DNA of 64,000 nt from Trichosphaerium sp. ATCC 40318 (taxonomy: Eukaryota; Discosea; Flabellinia; Trichosidae). Location: positions 99,106 through 163,105 of the forward strand of contig JALMLS010000211.1 in assembly GCA_038496445.1 (NCBI GenBank). Reading direction: 5' to 3'. The position numbers and the translations under genes were made by a program. Positions 1 through 11,027 of this stretch are shown here, piece after piece (the stretch's first letter is position 1; the number at the start of each line of letters is the position of its first letter). The notes under the pieces are model-generated. The model was not told the DNA's origin, searched no databases, and saw only the letters and a list, made by a program, of their open reading frames with translations.

Positions 1-23
1 TCGTCGCGATTAACACGCTTTAG

Positions 24-1087
24 ACTATTGAAAACATGTACCGAAAGCAAATAAGTGTATCAGACCAACCTTTGGTATTAGAGATCCTAGATACCGCTGG
101 TACGCCTTTTATTTTAGAATTGCCTTGTTTATTTGCGCTGTACACCAAAACGGAATTGTTCGTGCGTGATATTGACGCCTTTACACAACGCGAACTAAAG
201 CACGATTGTTTTCGCTTTCTAAATTCGTTGATGTAGGGCAGGAAGAATATAGTGCAATGCGTGATCACTACGTCCGCGTTGGACAAGGTTTCTTAGTAGT
301 TTATGCAATTAATAGTCAAAAGAGCTTTGAGAAGCTCCATAATTTTAGAGAAGCTATTCTCCAGGTTAAAGACGTTGCATCGTTTCCAATGGTTATAGTT
401 GTACGTAATTTCCGAGACAATTGCACAAGAAAGACCAACGACAAAATTTTTTATATCTTCTCTCGTGCCATACACATTTTATAGTTCTGTTTTCTATCGT
501 TCTGGCGTTTATGAGTTGTTAACAAGCTATTAAAGGGAAACAAAAGAGATTTAGAGGACCAAAGGGAAGTAACTCAAGCTGAAATTGAAGACCTTGCAAA
601 ATCATGGGGTGTCTCATATTTAGAGGTAAGAGAGCGAGCCGTGCCATTTTCGTTTATTTTAAGTTTATTCTACAAATCCTGTCATTTGAAATTACGCGAA
701 ATTACGACAGTGTCGCATTTTCCACGTTTATGCGCGTAGTAGTTTGTATTTAAAGCAGTTTTTACAACTGTTTATGGAGGTTTTGGTGGCTAATTGTTTT
801 TTTTGTAGACTAGTGCTAAGACACGTTATAATGTAGACGAATGCTTTGATAAGCTCGTCAAAACGACTCTTGCTTATGAGCAAGGTGGTGGTACGCATAT
901 TTCTTTTTGAATCGTTACAAGTTTTTCAACTAGAAGACCTTCCGATAAACACTTTATTTTCATGGCCTGTTACAAGAATTTGAACTGTTGATCGACGTCA
1001 ACGTAACGCTGATTTTTTTTTAATTAATTTGTAGATTCTCTCTCCTCACATCGTAAACGAAGGCGTAGAGGTTGTATTTTAGTTTAG
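24..1087 (+). CDS. Ras-family small GTPase, 3' part of the gene (5' end outside window)
   Basis: Exons at 24-99, 237-400, 536-625, 809-890 and 1035-1087 join in phase. The joined protein starts inside switch I (TIENMYRKQ), then shows the switch II motif [13 protein letters not shown], the GNKRDL nucleotide-specificity motif and a polybasic tail ending RRRRGCILV. The last four residues, CILV, are a CAAX-type prenylation box, so the protein should sit on membranes as a signalling switch. The QEEYSAMRD string is characteristic of the Ras subfamily rather than Rho, Rab or Arf. The P-loop exon lies upstream of the window. A polyadenylation-like AATAAA follows near 1112. The Ras assignment is firm; Ras, Rap or Rheb orthology is not resolved. 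Confidence 0.88.
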
Positions 1088-1209
1088 ATTTCGTGCTATT
1101 TGTAATTGTAGAATAATAAAATTGCACGAAAAGTATCCCCAAGGCGCTTTTCTACTTGGTTTTAAATATAAGTATTACTCATTATCAGCTTTTCTTTGCC
1201 AGTGAATCA

Positions 1210-1675
1210 TCAATTAAGGTTCCGTAGTATCTTCAACATCTTCTCCATTTTTCGTTGGAGGGTTGCGTTGCAGATCACAGTCAGAAATTGCTCCTCATTA
1301 TGTACCCAACGCCACAGAGCGCATTTGTCGGTAGAAAGACCGGTTCGCAAGTAGATTGGTGAACACCTTCCAAAAACAAACTTCTTGGTAACTTTTACAT
1401 TGAATAAAAGCAGGTTTTTATTCTCGTTTGAAGCGGCTTTGATAAAAACATCTGAAACAGGCACGGTTGGCTATTTCATAAAGAAAACAAATATCTGCTA
1501 CAACATCACAGCTACCACACAAAAAAAAATCTAGTTTGTGTACTGCAAGTGTACGCTGATGCAGTTTTTGATTTTGTAACGCAAGGACAATGTCGCTTCT
1601 GCTGTTTTTTTCGCTACTCACAAATCTTGACGGTTCACGTGCTCCTAAAACACCACAGAAACTTATTGGCATCAC
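1210..1675 (-). CDS. Hypothetical small protein, splicing unresolved
   Basis: Two overlapping open frames lie here. The upstream one begins near 1672 and contains LDFFLCGSC, a CxxC pair like a zinc ribbon. The downstream one contains KNLLLFNVKVTKKFVFG and ends with a short helical tail (RKMEKMLKIL). They probably form one gene with a small intron near 1445-1500, but no GT-AG pair gives a convincing phase. The CxxC pair made me think of Yippee/Mis18-like folds, but the second CxxC is not visible and I do not claim that family. It lies between the Ras gene and the four-helix-bundle gene. Confidence 0.3.
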
Positions 1676-1805
1676 TTTCCGTGCGTAGAACTACGTATTA
1701 CCAGATCGTTTGCCTTAGATAACTACTAATGCTGGTTTATTAACAACCCACGAAAGTTGTATGTGTGGGAGTTGTGGGCGTTATAAACTTTTCGACCGTT
1801 TACTA

Positions 1806-2327
1806 TCAAAGCAGAATTGAAACTTCATCACTGGACAATACAGTGGTCACTATCTGAGATATGCACACCTTATTTAGGTTGACAATCGCATCAGACAGTC
1901 TTCTTTCAATGTCCTAAGCTTTAATTAATAGTAACTAGCCTTGAACACAAGTACCATAAAGTCATCTTTAGCAGACTGAAAAGAGAACACCTCTCCAAAT
2001 GTTTTTTTGTGATCATATTTTTCGACATACTTTTGAGCGTCCTCACAAACTTTAAGGAGTCCTTTCAAACAAGCTAATGTATTTCCTCCCACCAACGCTT
2101 TTCTGTGATTGGGTTCTAGCCATAGTTAACACAGGAGGGCCAATAGCAAAAGTGAAGCTCATTCTTCAAAACGTACGCTTTAAAACGTCACACAAAGCTT
2201 GTAATCTTTCAACAAGGCGACCACATAGCTTCTTGTTCCTATTTATGCCTAGGTAAATATCTTCTACTAGTTGAACAATACCAGCTATCTTTTCAACAAT
2301 GTCAATAGAGCCTAGAGCTGCCTCCAT
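1806..2327 (-). CDS. Stand-alone MLKL-N-terminal-type four-helix-bundle (4HB) protein
   Basis: Three exons (2327-2177, 2115-1955, 1913-1806) join in phase to 139 residues. The start is the ATG at 2327. The sequence follows the MLKL_NTD/4HB pattern: a first helix with VEDIYLGINRNKKLCGRL and VERLQALCDVLK, then LACLKGLLKVCEDAQKYVEK, a KTFGEVFSF stretch, and a last segment DIERRLSDAIVNLN. In MLKL this domain permeabilises membranes, and related bundles (RPW8, HeLo, HET-S-type) act in cell death. Here no kinase or NTPase domain follows; the protein stops soon after the bundle. The second intron is only 41 bp. It is divergent from the SMI1/KNR4 gene, with about 216 bp between start codons. Family assignment is by pattern; a killing role is inference. 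Confidence 0.68.
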
Positions 2328-2543
2328 CAGTGTTGTGTGTTGTGAAGATTGAAGTGAACACAGCAACAAACCAATCATTGAACAACAAATCCGGTCCGGG
2401 TCCTAGATATCTGTTTTCGCTCTGTAAAAATCGAAGGCTATAGCCCAGTTAGTTAACTTCCAGAAAACTGCGAAACAAGACATTTGGTTTTGACAAACCG
2501 TGTTAATTCAATGAAATGAAAGAAAAGACAAGTCAGCTACGTG

Positions 2544-3785
2544 ATGCCAACAGCTCCCAATAGTTCTACCATCAGAACGCCTTTAAGTTCAACACGTGAA
2601 AATAGCGCGACAAGTGCCTTCCAAAATGCAAGTTTAAAGAAGAAACTCTTGATCTTATTTACAGTAACTGGCGCGGCGATTGATAGGACTAGTCAGCGGT
2701 CATTGTGTCTGTGTGACATACTATTTTGAAAATTATTTCTTGACTCACATTGACTCAAAACTAAACTCACTACATTAATATTAAAAGGACATCATTGTTA
2801 TAGATCAGAACAGAAGCTACAACAACAAGGCATTATGCTGCGCAATTACTTGGCGACAAAGAGCAGAGGTAAAATACAGCATCAACAGAGATATCGTTCA
2901 TGCCCACGTGCGTACACTGCTACATTCAAACCCGACCAAGGTTAAAAACCACAAACACCATCAAAAAATGTTAAACAGCTGTTTGTTTCACTTGATACCT
3001 TGGTTCTAAGGTGATTTGCTTCTATGTCGTAACAATATTTTGTAGGTCTTACTGGTACGAACACTAAACAGCGGCCAATTCAAACCCGAAATGTGTTCAC
3101 AACAAGCCTTCTTTTTTCCTCAAACAACATGTCATCTACAACAAAAGACCACAAAAACAATCAACAGCCATCAAATGCTGATAGAAACATTAAAGAGAGT
3201 ATTGTGAATGGCAAGAAAAAAGACTGGTTTGAAAATGGCAAACAAAAATCACTTGTTACATCTTTAAAAGATGGACAGGTTTCAAAGCCAACGAGTTTAG
3301 CCGAGATAGACCTAGACACATTCTACAGTAAACATCCATACGCTGAGGAGTACTTATCAGAGCCAGTAACTGATAAATTGGTCAAGGAAATAGAAAAAGA
3401 ATTAGAATACAAATTACCTCAGTCTTACATTGATTTTATGAAAAGACGAAATGGTGGCATGCCTGTAAAAAGTCACAAGGCTTTTTATATAGACGGAGAA
3501 GATTTTATATCTATTACAGGCATCTATGGCATTGGAAAAAAGAAGAACTATAGCTTATGTGGAGGACTGGGACAATCAAATTGGATCGACAACTGGGGAT
3601 ATCCAAAAATTGGAATTTGTATTTGTGATTGTCCTTCAGGTGGTCATGATACGATTATGTTAGATTATCGTAAAGGTGGTGAGCCAGAGGTAGTACATGT
3701 TGACCAAGAAAATGATTATGAGGTTACTTTTGTTGCAAAAGATTTCGAAACATTCATACTTGGTTTGCAAGAACCCTGTTACTAA
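2544..3785 (+). CDS. SMI1/KNR4-domain protein
   Basis: Exons 2544-2698, 2804-2868 and 3046-3785 join in phase to 319 residues. The first intron has an unusual GTCATT donor; the long last exon would on its own allow a start at 3129. The C-terminal ~150 residues have the SMI1/KNR4 fold signature: YAEEYLSEPVT, then LEYKLPQSYIDFMKRRNGG, then GGLGQSNWIDNWGYPKIG, an acidic metal/peptide-like surface (ICDCPSGGHD, MLDYRKGGEPEVVHVDQE) and a closing FVAKDFETFI. In bacteria this family includes immunity proteins of polymorphic toxins; in fungi Knr4 is a cell-wall signalling scaffold. Upstream of the domain is NGKKKDWFENGKQKS, which resembles one unit of the MORN-variant repeats found elsewhere in this window. 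Function here is unknown. Confidence 0.8.
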
Positions 3786-3865
3786 CTAAATACAATATCT
3801 TATTCTGAACAAAGAACATCAATAAAACTACAAGTAGCTAGTTAATTGTACGTATTCTAATTCTG

Positions 3866-4001
3866 ATATTGTGCGTACCCTTCAAGTCAAACATTAAAAT
3901 AAATGCTGTTGTAGTTGCTTGTTTTATAGGCCATACATATTTTAAAGTGAAAACCTTGGCAATATTTATTTAGTGTTTGACTTGAAGGGTACGCACAATA
4001 T
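3866..4001. repeat. 31-bp inverted repeat with 74-bp loop
   Basis: The arms are 3866-3896 and 3971-4001. Both contain GTGCGTACCCTTCAAGTCAA in opposite orientation, with one mismatch over about 31 bp. The region lies in the gap 3786-4352, which otherwise holds only AT-rich sequence. It could be a small MITE-like element or an RNA hairpin in the 3' region of the SMI1 gene. I see no convincing target duplication. Confidence 0.7.
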
Positions 4002-4352
4002 TTCGTACCTTCCCCATAACTGTCGTATAACTTAGCTACGGTTATAAGACGAGTTGTTGCAGGTACGAGGTAAGGAGAATTCTAATTTTATTAATCTTAT
4101 TACAAAATAAGGAACTTCGTTATATTCAGATAACGAATGACGGATATGAACGTGTTCATATACGACATGACAATATTTTATAGACACAGAGCGAATAAGG
4201 AATGGTACTACTGGACGTTATAAATACACTCAAAAAATGTATGGCAAAAATTACACACTAGTGCAAAGTACTCTAATGTTTTCCGTTTTGAAAAATCACG
4301 TTGCAAGAAACTTGTAAGTTTATGGGCTTGCGTGGCCAACTTATTTTTTTAT

Positions 4353-4904
4353 TTAATCCTTACAATAGCGTGATACAGGGCCTAATGTAGGAATTTGAAG
4401 CTTGAACTCTTCTCTCCTCTGCTTTAAGAACTTGTACTGATCAGCACATTCAGATCCTTTTAAAGGTAATGTATAGCATCCAGAAGTAAAGGGATTATCT
4501 ATTCCAGAAGGATCAACCAAATCATGAAAAGTAGTGACGAAAGAATCTGTTCCAGGTATGTTAATACTCTCGAATTGAGCAGGGAAACCGAACGTGGCGT
4601 TGTAGATAATCCTGTGAAGCCGTATATCAAAAAAAGATACCACAGAGCTTATACCGATCGGCGCAAGCTTGCTTTTCACTACTTCCAACGGGACTACCCA
4701 TTGGATAGAGTCACGAGTGCTGTTGAACAAATAAAACCCTGGATCATTTAAGTCCACTAACCAAGGTCCAGAATCCGCCTGTACATCAGTTGGCGCGTAT
4801 TTAGAGACGTATGTGCAGGTTAACTCGTATATACCAGTCCCTAACTCAGCTGTGATGCATAACGCGATCATACAAGCGGCTACGGTAATAAAAGCAAATT
4901 TCAT
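4353..4904 (-). CDS. Secreted protein of unknown family
   Basis: An intronless 183-residue ORF starts at the ATG at 4904 with a clear signal peptide (MKFAFITVAACMIALCITAE). The mature part has possible N-glycosylation sites (FNST, YNAT) and six cysteines spread over the mature chain, including GCYTLPLKGSEC and a C-terminal RYCKD. No family is recognised. The short motifs GPWLVDLNDPGFY and HDLVDPSGIDNPF suggest a beta-rich extracellular fold, but that is a guess. The region 4905-5547 upstream contains no convincing gene apart from the repeat relic at 5384-5452. Confidence 0.6.
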   Translation of the reverse strand: MKFAFITVAACMIALCITAELGTGIYELTCTYVSKYAPTDVQADSGPWLVDLNDPGFYLFNSTRDSIQWVVPLEVVKSKLAPIGISSVVSFFDIRLHRIIYNATFGFPAQFESINIPGTDSFVTTFHDLVDPSGIDNPFTSGCYTLPLKGSECADQYKFLKQRREEFKLQIPTLGPVSRYCKD

Positions 4905-5383
4905 GAGTTGCTTCTGTTTTTGTTAGACTTTCCAAAAAAATAACGAAGTATTTTGACAATAATTAAAAAAACTATCAGTCTGTCAAAATCTTGTACATTG
5001 CAGCTGGTATCCTCATGGTGGACAGTGACGTGGTACTTGTAGCACGTTATTTCGTTTTGTGTTGTAATGTCAACTTCAGCATCAAAACCGATGTTTGAAC
5101 CTGCCACTTGAGCTACATCTTTGTATTATTGATTTTGATAACACAACTTATTATAAAATGGCCACTATTGTCAGTTAAAATACGCACCACCAAGCTCGAG
5201 GTATGACGCAAAGCTGACAAAATGGAATGTGGAGAAAATACATAACGGAAAAAAATAATAGCTTAAGCAGTCACGTGTATTGTAGCCACATGAAATCATC
5301 TCTTTTATAGAATATGGCTCTTGGAAGCATGGCAGGTCATGGTGAGCTGAAAACATTTTTCAAGGGTCATGCAAAGAAAGAGT

Positions 5384-5452
5384 GATGTCAACGGAAAGTT
5401 AGTTGGTGAGCACAAAGAGTGGTATAATAGTGGAGTGGTAAAGAAAAGGTGA
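5384..5452 (+). pseudogene. Relic of one MORN-variant (YwqK-like) repeat unit
   Basis: Read in frame, this short stretch gives VNGKLVGEHKEWYNSGVVKK followed by a stop. It is a single 23-24-residue unit of the same repeat as in the F-box/MORN genes at 14.1, 31.7-35.7 and 38 kb. No F-box or neighbouring unit is recognisable, so it is probably a leftover of a decayed copy. Confidence 0.6.
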
Positions 5453-5547
5453 TTTTATGCAGATAAGGGTGGTGTACATTCTTTACGAATTATTTTATTG
5501 CTTTATTATACAAACTGACAAAGTTCAACACGTGTTGAACAATACTG

Positions 5548-7658
5548 TTAGTAGCTTCTCCCAAACAACGCCCAGCATGTAGCTTTACCACCAGTTACAA
5601 AACACACTGTATCTTCTGTGATTTCTGGAATATCAAGGCCAGCTTGACCAGCAAAAGGAATACAGAGAGACTTTGCAGCACCAGTCAATTGGAATTTGGC
5701 ATCAGTTGCTGTTACTTTTGATTCTGTACTTCGCTTCTTAACCTCATTCTCAGACTCTATAGTACCACACCATGGTACTAATACCATATTTCCGGTGTTG
5801 AGATGTACCATAAAATCATCCCATGTAGTAGCTTTTTTGATATGTGCGTTCCTGACTTTTAAGGCTTTTTCTAAAGTAAAGTCACTTCAAAAGGAGTACA
5901 AAGGTTTTCTGATACAGAAAAAAATATCAGCTCTGATGGTCTGTTTGCTGTCAATGTTGACTAGATTAGTCAACAAAGACTGCACTTGTCGCACCACAGT
6001 AGGCCATTTATCACAAACAAAATCTTAAAACCAACTAGATGAACGTACCGAGCAAGCTGTCGTGGATTGTATCAAGCAATGTTTGGATGGATTCAGCAAA
6101 TCCTTCCCAAGCTATAGATCTCTTATGGCCCTCTTCGCCTTTTGATTTATCACGACGAGCAGCCATTACTGAGGATTTCTGCATGTCAAGTGAACCAATT
6201 TCAACACGGAGTGGTACTCCTAAAGTTTGTTAGGTTGGAGTTCTTTCACAAAACTTTGTGTGCCTTTGGTCTCCCAGTGGCTGTATTTCCAGCCTGGAGT
6301 GTATGTTTCCCGGTCGTCAACATAAGCGCGAATACCAACAGCGTTTAACAATGCCGAAAGTTCGTGCATCTTAGTATTGAGCGCTTCTTTGGAAACTATC
6401 TTCTTGTAGATTGGCACAAAAACAACTTGAATATCAGCGGCTCTAGGTGGTAGTACTAGCCCGTTGTCATCACCATGGATCATTATTGCTGCGCCGATCT
6501 ATAGAATAAGTAAGAAGAGGTTAAAATAACGTTTATTAAACGGCGTACAGAACGTGTTGAAAGACCCCATGAGTTTTGCCATGGAAGTTCTTTTTTTCTC
6601 TCTTCGGATTCATAAGTAATTTTGAACATTTTCGCGAAGTTTTGTCCAAGGCAATGAGATGTAGCAGCTTGGATAGATCTACCGGTTTGCGATACAAAAG
6701 CTTCGACAGTTGTAGTATAAAGAGCTCCAGCAAATTTTTCTTTCTCAGATTTCTTACCTATTGAGAAACGTGTTAATTTGCGAAAGAGAATCAAAACTGA
6801 GAAAAAAAGCAGAAATTAAAACAAGGCTCCCGCATACCCTTGATAACTGGTACGGCCAATACTTCATGGTACATCTGGGTGTATAAATTAAGAATAGTCA
6901 TAACCTACAAAAAGGTTGTTAGCTGTTTTAAGGGCTGTTTTTTTCTGAATGATCCAAAAAATACGTACTTCCTCTTCTGCTTCAGCTTTGTTGGCAAAAA
7001 CGGAGTGCCCTTCCTGCCATAAGAACTCTCTAGACCTTAAAAATGGGATTGGATGTTTGAACTCCCATCGTACAACGTTACACCATTGGTTTAGTTTCAA
7101 TGGAAGGTCACGGTGAGAGCGGATCCTGTAGTTGAGGTTTTAGAATATAAAAGACATGTTTCTGTTAATGGTGCGTACCATTTAGCATAGATTGGGTACA
7201 TAACGGTCTCCGATGTTGGGCGAACTGCAATTGGTTCGTTCAACTCAGATTGCCCAGATTTCGTTACCCATGCGACCTATGAGCGGTTTGTGTGTGTTTT
7301 GGTAAATTTATGAATAAGTAAACGGCAATTGTCTGGTGTTGCATACCTCGGCTGCAAACCCTTCTATGTGAGCTTTTTCTTTAGTAAGGGCACGCTCAGA
7401 CACGAAAATAGGGAAATAAGCGTTTTTAACGCCCATCTTCTTAATCCTGCTGTCCAAGAACTCTTGTATCTTCTCCCATAGTGCAAAGGCCCATGGACGG
7501 AGAATATAACATCCAGAGATATCAGAGTATTCGATTAACTCTGCTCGAAGCACTATCTGAGTGTACCATTCTGAAAAGTCACCATCCTTGGTGGCAGTGA
7601 TACCAAGCACTTTTTTACCGCCTTTCTTTTTCAATTGCTGTTTATTTGTTTCAGCCAT
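5548..7658 (-). CDS. Prolyl-tRNA synthetase, eukaryotic/archaeal type
   Basis: Eight exons join in phase to 523 residues: 7658-7347, 7276-7179, 7125-6969, 6904-6838, 6757-6549, 6498-6264, 6219-6049 and 5870-5548. Visible marks of class II ProRS are: N-terminal [28 protein letters not shown], motif 2 ([20 protein letters not shown]), the TVEAFV and [12 protein letters not shown] region, motif 3 ([15 protein letters not shown]), and the C-terminal zinc-domain-like end with CGTIE and ALFGRSY. There is no YbaK editing insertion and no fused GluRS, so it is a free-standing enzyme charging tRNA-Pro. The intron at 6220-6263 starts with GC (GCACAC). Start ATG 7658 is preceded by no in-frame extension with homology. 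The nitrilase-family gene ends 190 bp upstream. Confidence 0.93.
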
Positions 7659-7848
7659 GTTCGTTGAAGTGGAGCTTGTTTAATGAATTGAGACTTAGAT
7701 TGCATACGGACTTAGCGTTTTCTGCGAATTTTCCCGTTTTGTTATTGTCACACATTTTGCTTCGTTTTTCTGGAACTATTTTTATTTATAGGTGACAAGG
7801 ACCTGGTTTTGTTTGAAACCTACGCTATCACTTGTGTTGTGTACCTTC

Positions 7849-8924
7849 CTACTCTATTACGTAGCGTGGGTATGTAGATTTAGCGTCTTTAGCTTCCTTT
7901 AAGTTTAAGTCTACTGTTTTTATATACGAAGTAATATTGGTTTGTGCTATCATTTTGCCATTTGGACTGCTAGCCCTTTAAAACAAAGTGTCAAAAACAA
8001 CGTTCAAATCCATAATTTGTACCATCCAAGACCTCCTAAATCTGGGCAGCCGGAGTCGCAGAATCTATTTGAAGACAAACAAAATGCTCCAGAAGTAATG
8101 GCAGCACATTTACCTGAACTCTGTAAGTATAAAAATTTTTCCTATTTTTTTCTTACCTCCTGCAATCCACCTCTCAAGAGACCCATGTGGTGTAGCACGT
8201 GGCACAAAGAGTATATCCATACCTTCTTTACCCATTTTTCTTGCATTTTCAAAATACCACATATCCGTACATATCTAACGGATAAGCTTATAGATACGTT
8301 AAGCTCTGTACGTACCTGCATACCAATTTTAATAATGTTTCCGCCTACCTCGACATCTACAGTCTCAAACTTCTTAACTGGACTCATGTCATACCATGTA
8401 GCCTCCCAATAACCTTCTTCGTTTGGTAGATAGTGCTTAGTGTGAAAGACAGTTAGTTTACCGTCTTTCCATACGAATCCTTGAAGCAGTCAATTTCCAT
8501 CCAAAAAATGGGATCAAGTAGGTTTCACCTTCGTTAAAGCATTTACCATCCCTCTCTGTAGCGACAGTACCTACTATAACAGGATATCCAAGTGTTTTAA
8601 GTATTCCAGATTCACTGACAGAAGCTTGATGAGCTTTCTTTTGAAAAGTCGTTAGTTCGCATTAAAACGGTGTTTCAAGGTACTCACGACTGATTCTGTC
8701 CATTTTGCTTTGTCTACTTCCTTTTCGGAGCACAGCCACTCATGAAACGGCATTTCTGTGCGTAAATAAGCGAAAAGAAGCGTTTAGAATCATTCTAAGT
8801 AAGAACCTGGCAGCAGCAGCAAATCTGACTTGTTTAGCTTCGCATGAGCTCTTAAAGCGTTCCAAGACGCTTCTCTTTCATCTTTTGACTCTAGTGGTAG
8901 CTGACATACTGTAGCACGTATCAT
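7849..8924 (-). CDS. Carbon-nitrogen hydrolase (nitrilase superfamily)
   Basis: Seven exons join in phase to 264 residues: 8924-8807, 8755-8688, 8637-8529, 8479-8316, 8274-8157, 8113-8023 and 7975-7849. The catalytic triad is visible in order: Glu in LLLLPEMPFHEW, Lys in HTKHYLPNEEGYWEATW, and Cys in QICTDMWYFENAR. Other family marks are GYPVIVGT, ILFVPRATPHGS, ITSGAFCLSSNR and the C-terminal YPRYV. The enzyme should hydrolyse an amide or nitrile C-N bond; the substrate (for example an N-carbamoyl or omega-amide compound) cannot be told from sequence. It lacks a signal peptide, so it is probably cytosolic. It lies between ProRS and epoxide hydrolase on the same strand, with no functional link evident. 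Confidence 0.9.
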
Positions 8925-9286
8925 TTTTGTATTTGTTTGCCAATAAGCCGAAGATGTTAAGCAAGCCTAACCGAGCACGTGCTGGCACGTTTATTTCCTA
9001 TAATTACTTCAATCAATAGCGTCAAAGCAGTCATCAAAACAAACAAAGTGGCAGTTAGTTGTTGTGATTGTCTTTGTACAGTTACAGTGTTCTTTCAAAG
9101 CAAAACAATAAATACCGACCAACTTCTTTAGTTTTACAGATTGATGGCCATCCATTTTAACGCAATGGTATTGTTCGTGGATAACTATCATTTTTGTGTA
9201 AAACAAAAATCACGTGACAACAAAAATTTTGCTTGAATTTCGTTTATTGTTCTCCTGAGTTGTTATTTCTGGCCATTTTCTAAACC
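8925..9286. other. Intergenic, no gene seen
   Basis: This gap of about 360 bp separates two minus-strand genes. It contains two CACGTG palindromes (near 8965 and 9212) and AT-rich sequence, and presumably the promoter of the C-N hydrolase and the 3' UTR of the epoxide hydrolase. Confidence 0.6.
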
Positions 9287-11027
9287 TCATTTTTTGTGGA
9301 GTTTGTTTAACCAGTCTAGAATGATCTTGTTTGTTTGCTCAGGTTGCTCTGCTAAAATCTAACCAAATTATTAACAACTTTGAATTATCGGTCTTTTTTC
9401 TTTGTAATTCGAACAAGGAAACGTACCCAGTGACCTGCGTTTTCAACATTACCACGAGTCAGATTTGGTACAACTTTTTCCATACCAGCGCTCATTTCAG
9501 GAGTTAACGTTGAATCCTTGGCTAAAAAAGCGAGTTAATAAAATGTGTCAACTTTTTTGGTGTAAAAACAAAAAAAAAAGTTGTACAAGCTGTCACCATC
9601 AATGCTGGCATAGTAATATTAATATCAAACCCAGCTGTATCATCCCAATTTTGCTTTTTAGTACGATACCTTTTTAGAAATTAGTCACGTGCTGCGTTAT
9701 TAAAAAAAATACCAATTCAAGCCTCCTCTGAAACCTCGCCTTAAAAGTTGTCATTAGCCTCAGTCTCTTGATATAATGAACTTACTTCTTGTATTGATCT
9801 ACATAATATGACATTTCCGTTGACGATAACATATCGGCTGGTTTAACGTCCTTAAAGGCGCCAATAAGGCCGTCTTGCATGTACAACCTTGAAAAAAAAT
9901 AAGACTTCAAATAAAAAACAAGAACAAAACACCATACGAAGTATCTATGCTCTTGTCGTCTGATTTTCGGAACATGACGTAGAATAGCTTCTCTACATCC
10001 CCGTCCAATTCTTTGACAGCGGTATCTGTGGCAAAGTATGCTTGGTAAGCAAACTGAGGTATCACCTTGATCAGCTCTTCAACCGACATATACTTCTCCG
10101 TTCTTGGCCAGTACGGAGTACAAACGCTTCCAACTGCTTTCAGGAGGTCTGGATGAAATACAGCATAGTTCCATGCCAAAGCACCTTGATACATAAGCTT
10201 GGAAGAAACCGTAAGCATAGAACAACGTACCACCCCAATCATGTCCAATAACAGTAAACTTGGCAACACCTAACCATCATAAGTTTGTGTAAAATCAAAA
10301 GAAAAAAAAGTTGAAAGCTCGCTTAATTGTTTGCTTTTTTGATCTACAATGGACGACCCAAGCAATAAGCCAAAAAATGAGACAATACAGTGTCATTTTT
10401 ATGAAGCTTTTCTTTAATTTATTTACTTACCAAGGGACTTGACTAGTTCATTGATTGAAGCACATACAGTTTTAAATGCTGTCAATGATAAGTCCTTATC
10501 ATCCGATTCAGTTTGCCCGTATCCGGGTAAATCTGGAACAATAACGCGATACCCTGCTGAAGCGAGTACCTTTATTTGCTAAAGAAGTTTATCAGCAATG
10601 AAAACAAAAAACCGGAAAAACTTTTTTGTTGTTTTTTTGGTCTATTTTGGAAAGTAGCGTGCGCGTGTCTTTTTGGGATAAATATGCCGGGAGCGCGTGT
10701 ACGTCATAATAGCTATCTTGTAGACGCGAAACAGCAACGTTTGGAAGGAAAAGCGTGGATTTACGATTTTTTAGCATCTTGGGAAACGAAAACGTACCTT
10801 ACGGTATGAGTACCTATTTGGTGTTAGTTATGAGTCTGTTGATACTTGTAGAGAATCGTTAAAAAAAAAATAACGTACCATAGATCAGGGAAGCCATGTA
10901 ACAGCACTACCACGTTATCAGTACCTTCACCGTGATCGACATAGTGTAGTTTTATGTTAGCGCATGACGCTTTAAAAAACTTGTGATTATACGATGCTGG
11001 GTCGAAGTCTTCCGTTTTTGCTGCCAT
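9287..11027 (-). CDS. Epoxide hydrolase-like alpha/beta hydrolase
   Basis: Ten exons join in phase to 325 residues: 11027-10879, 10813-10798, 10578-10431, 10269-10231, 10184-9938, 9887-9786, 9739-9713, 9669-9587, 9521-9427 and 9358-9287. Hallmarks of soluble epoxide hydrolases are present: the oxyanion-hole motif HGFPDLWYSYRKQI, the nucleophile elbow GHDWGG, VIVPDLPGYGQTE, the RGGLNWYR segment that usually carries a ring-opening context, and the catalytic-His end NAGHW. It should hydrolyse epoxides to diols or act on a similar ester or halide substrate. Two exons are tiny: 16 bp at 10798-10813 (encoding YSYRK) and 27 bp at 9713-9739. No signal peptide is visible. It is divergent from the PA-7TM gene across about 565 bp (11028-11592) that holds no other recognisable gene. 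Confidence 0.92.

Noticed and set aside
1210-1675. Mis18/Yippee-like zinc protein
   Set aside because: Only one CxxC pair is visible, and no intron choice yields the second pair, so the family call is not supported.
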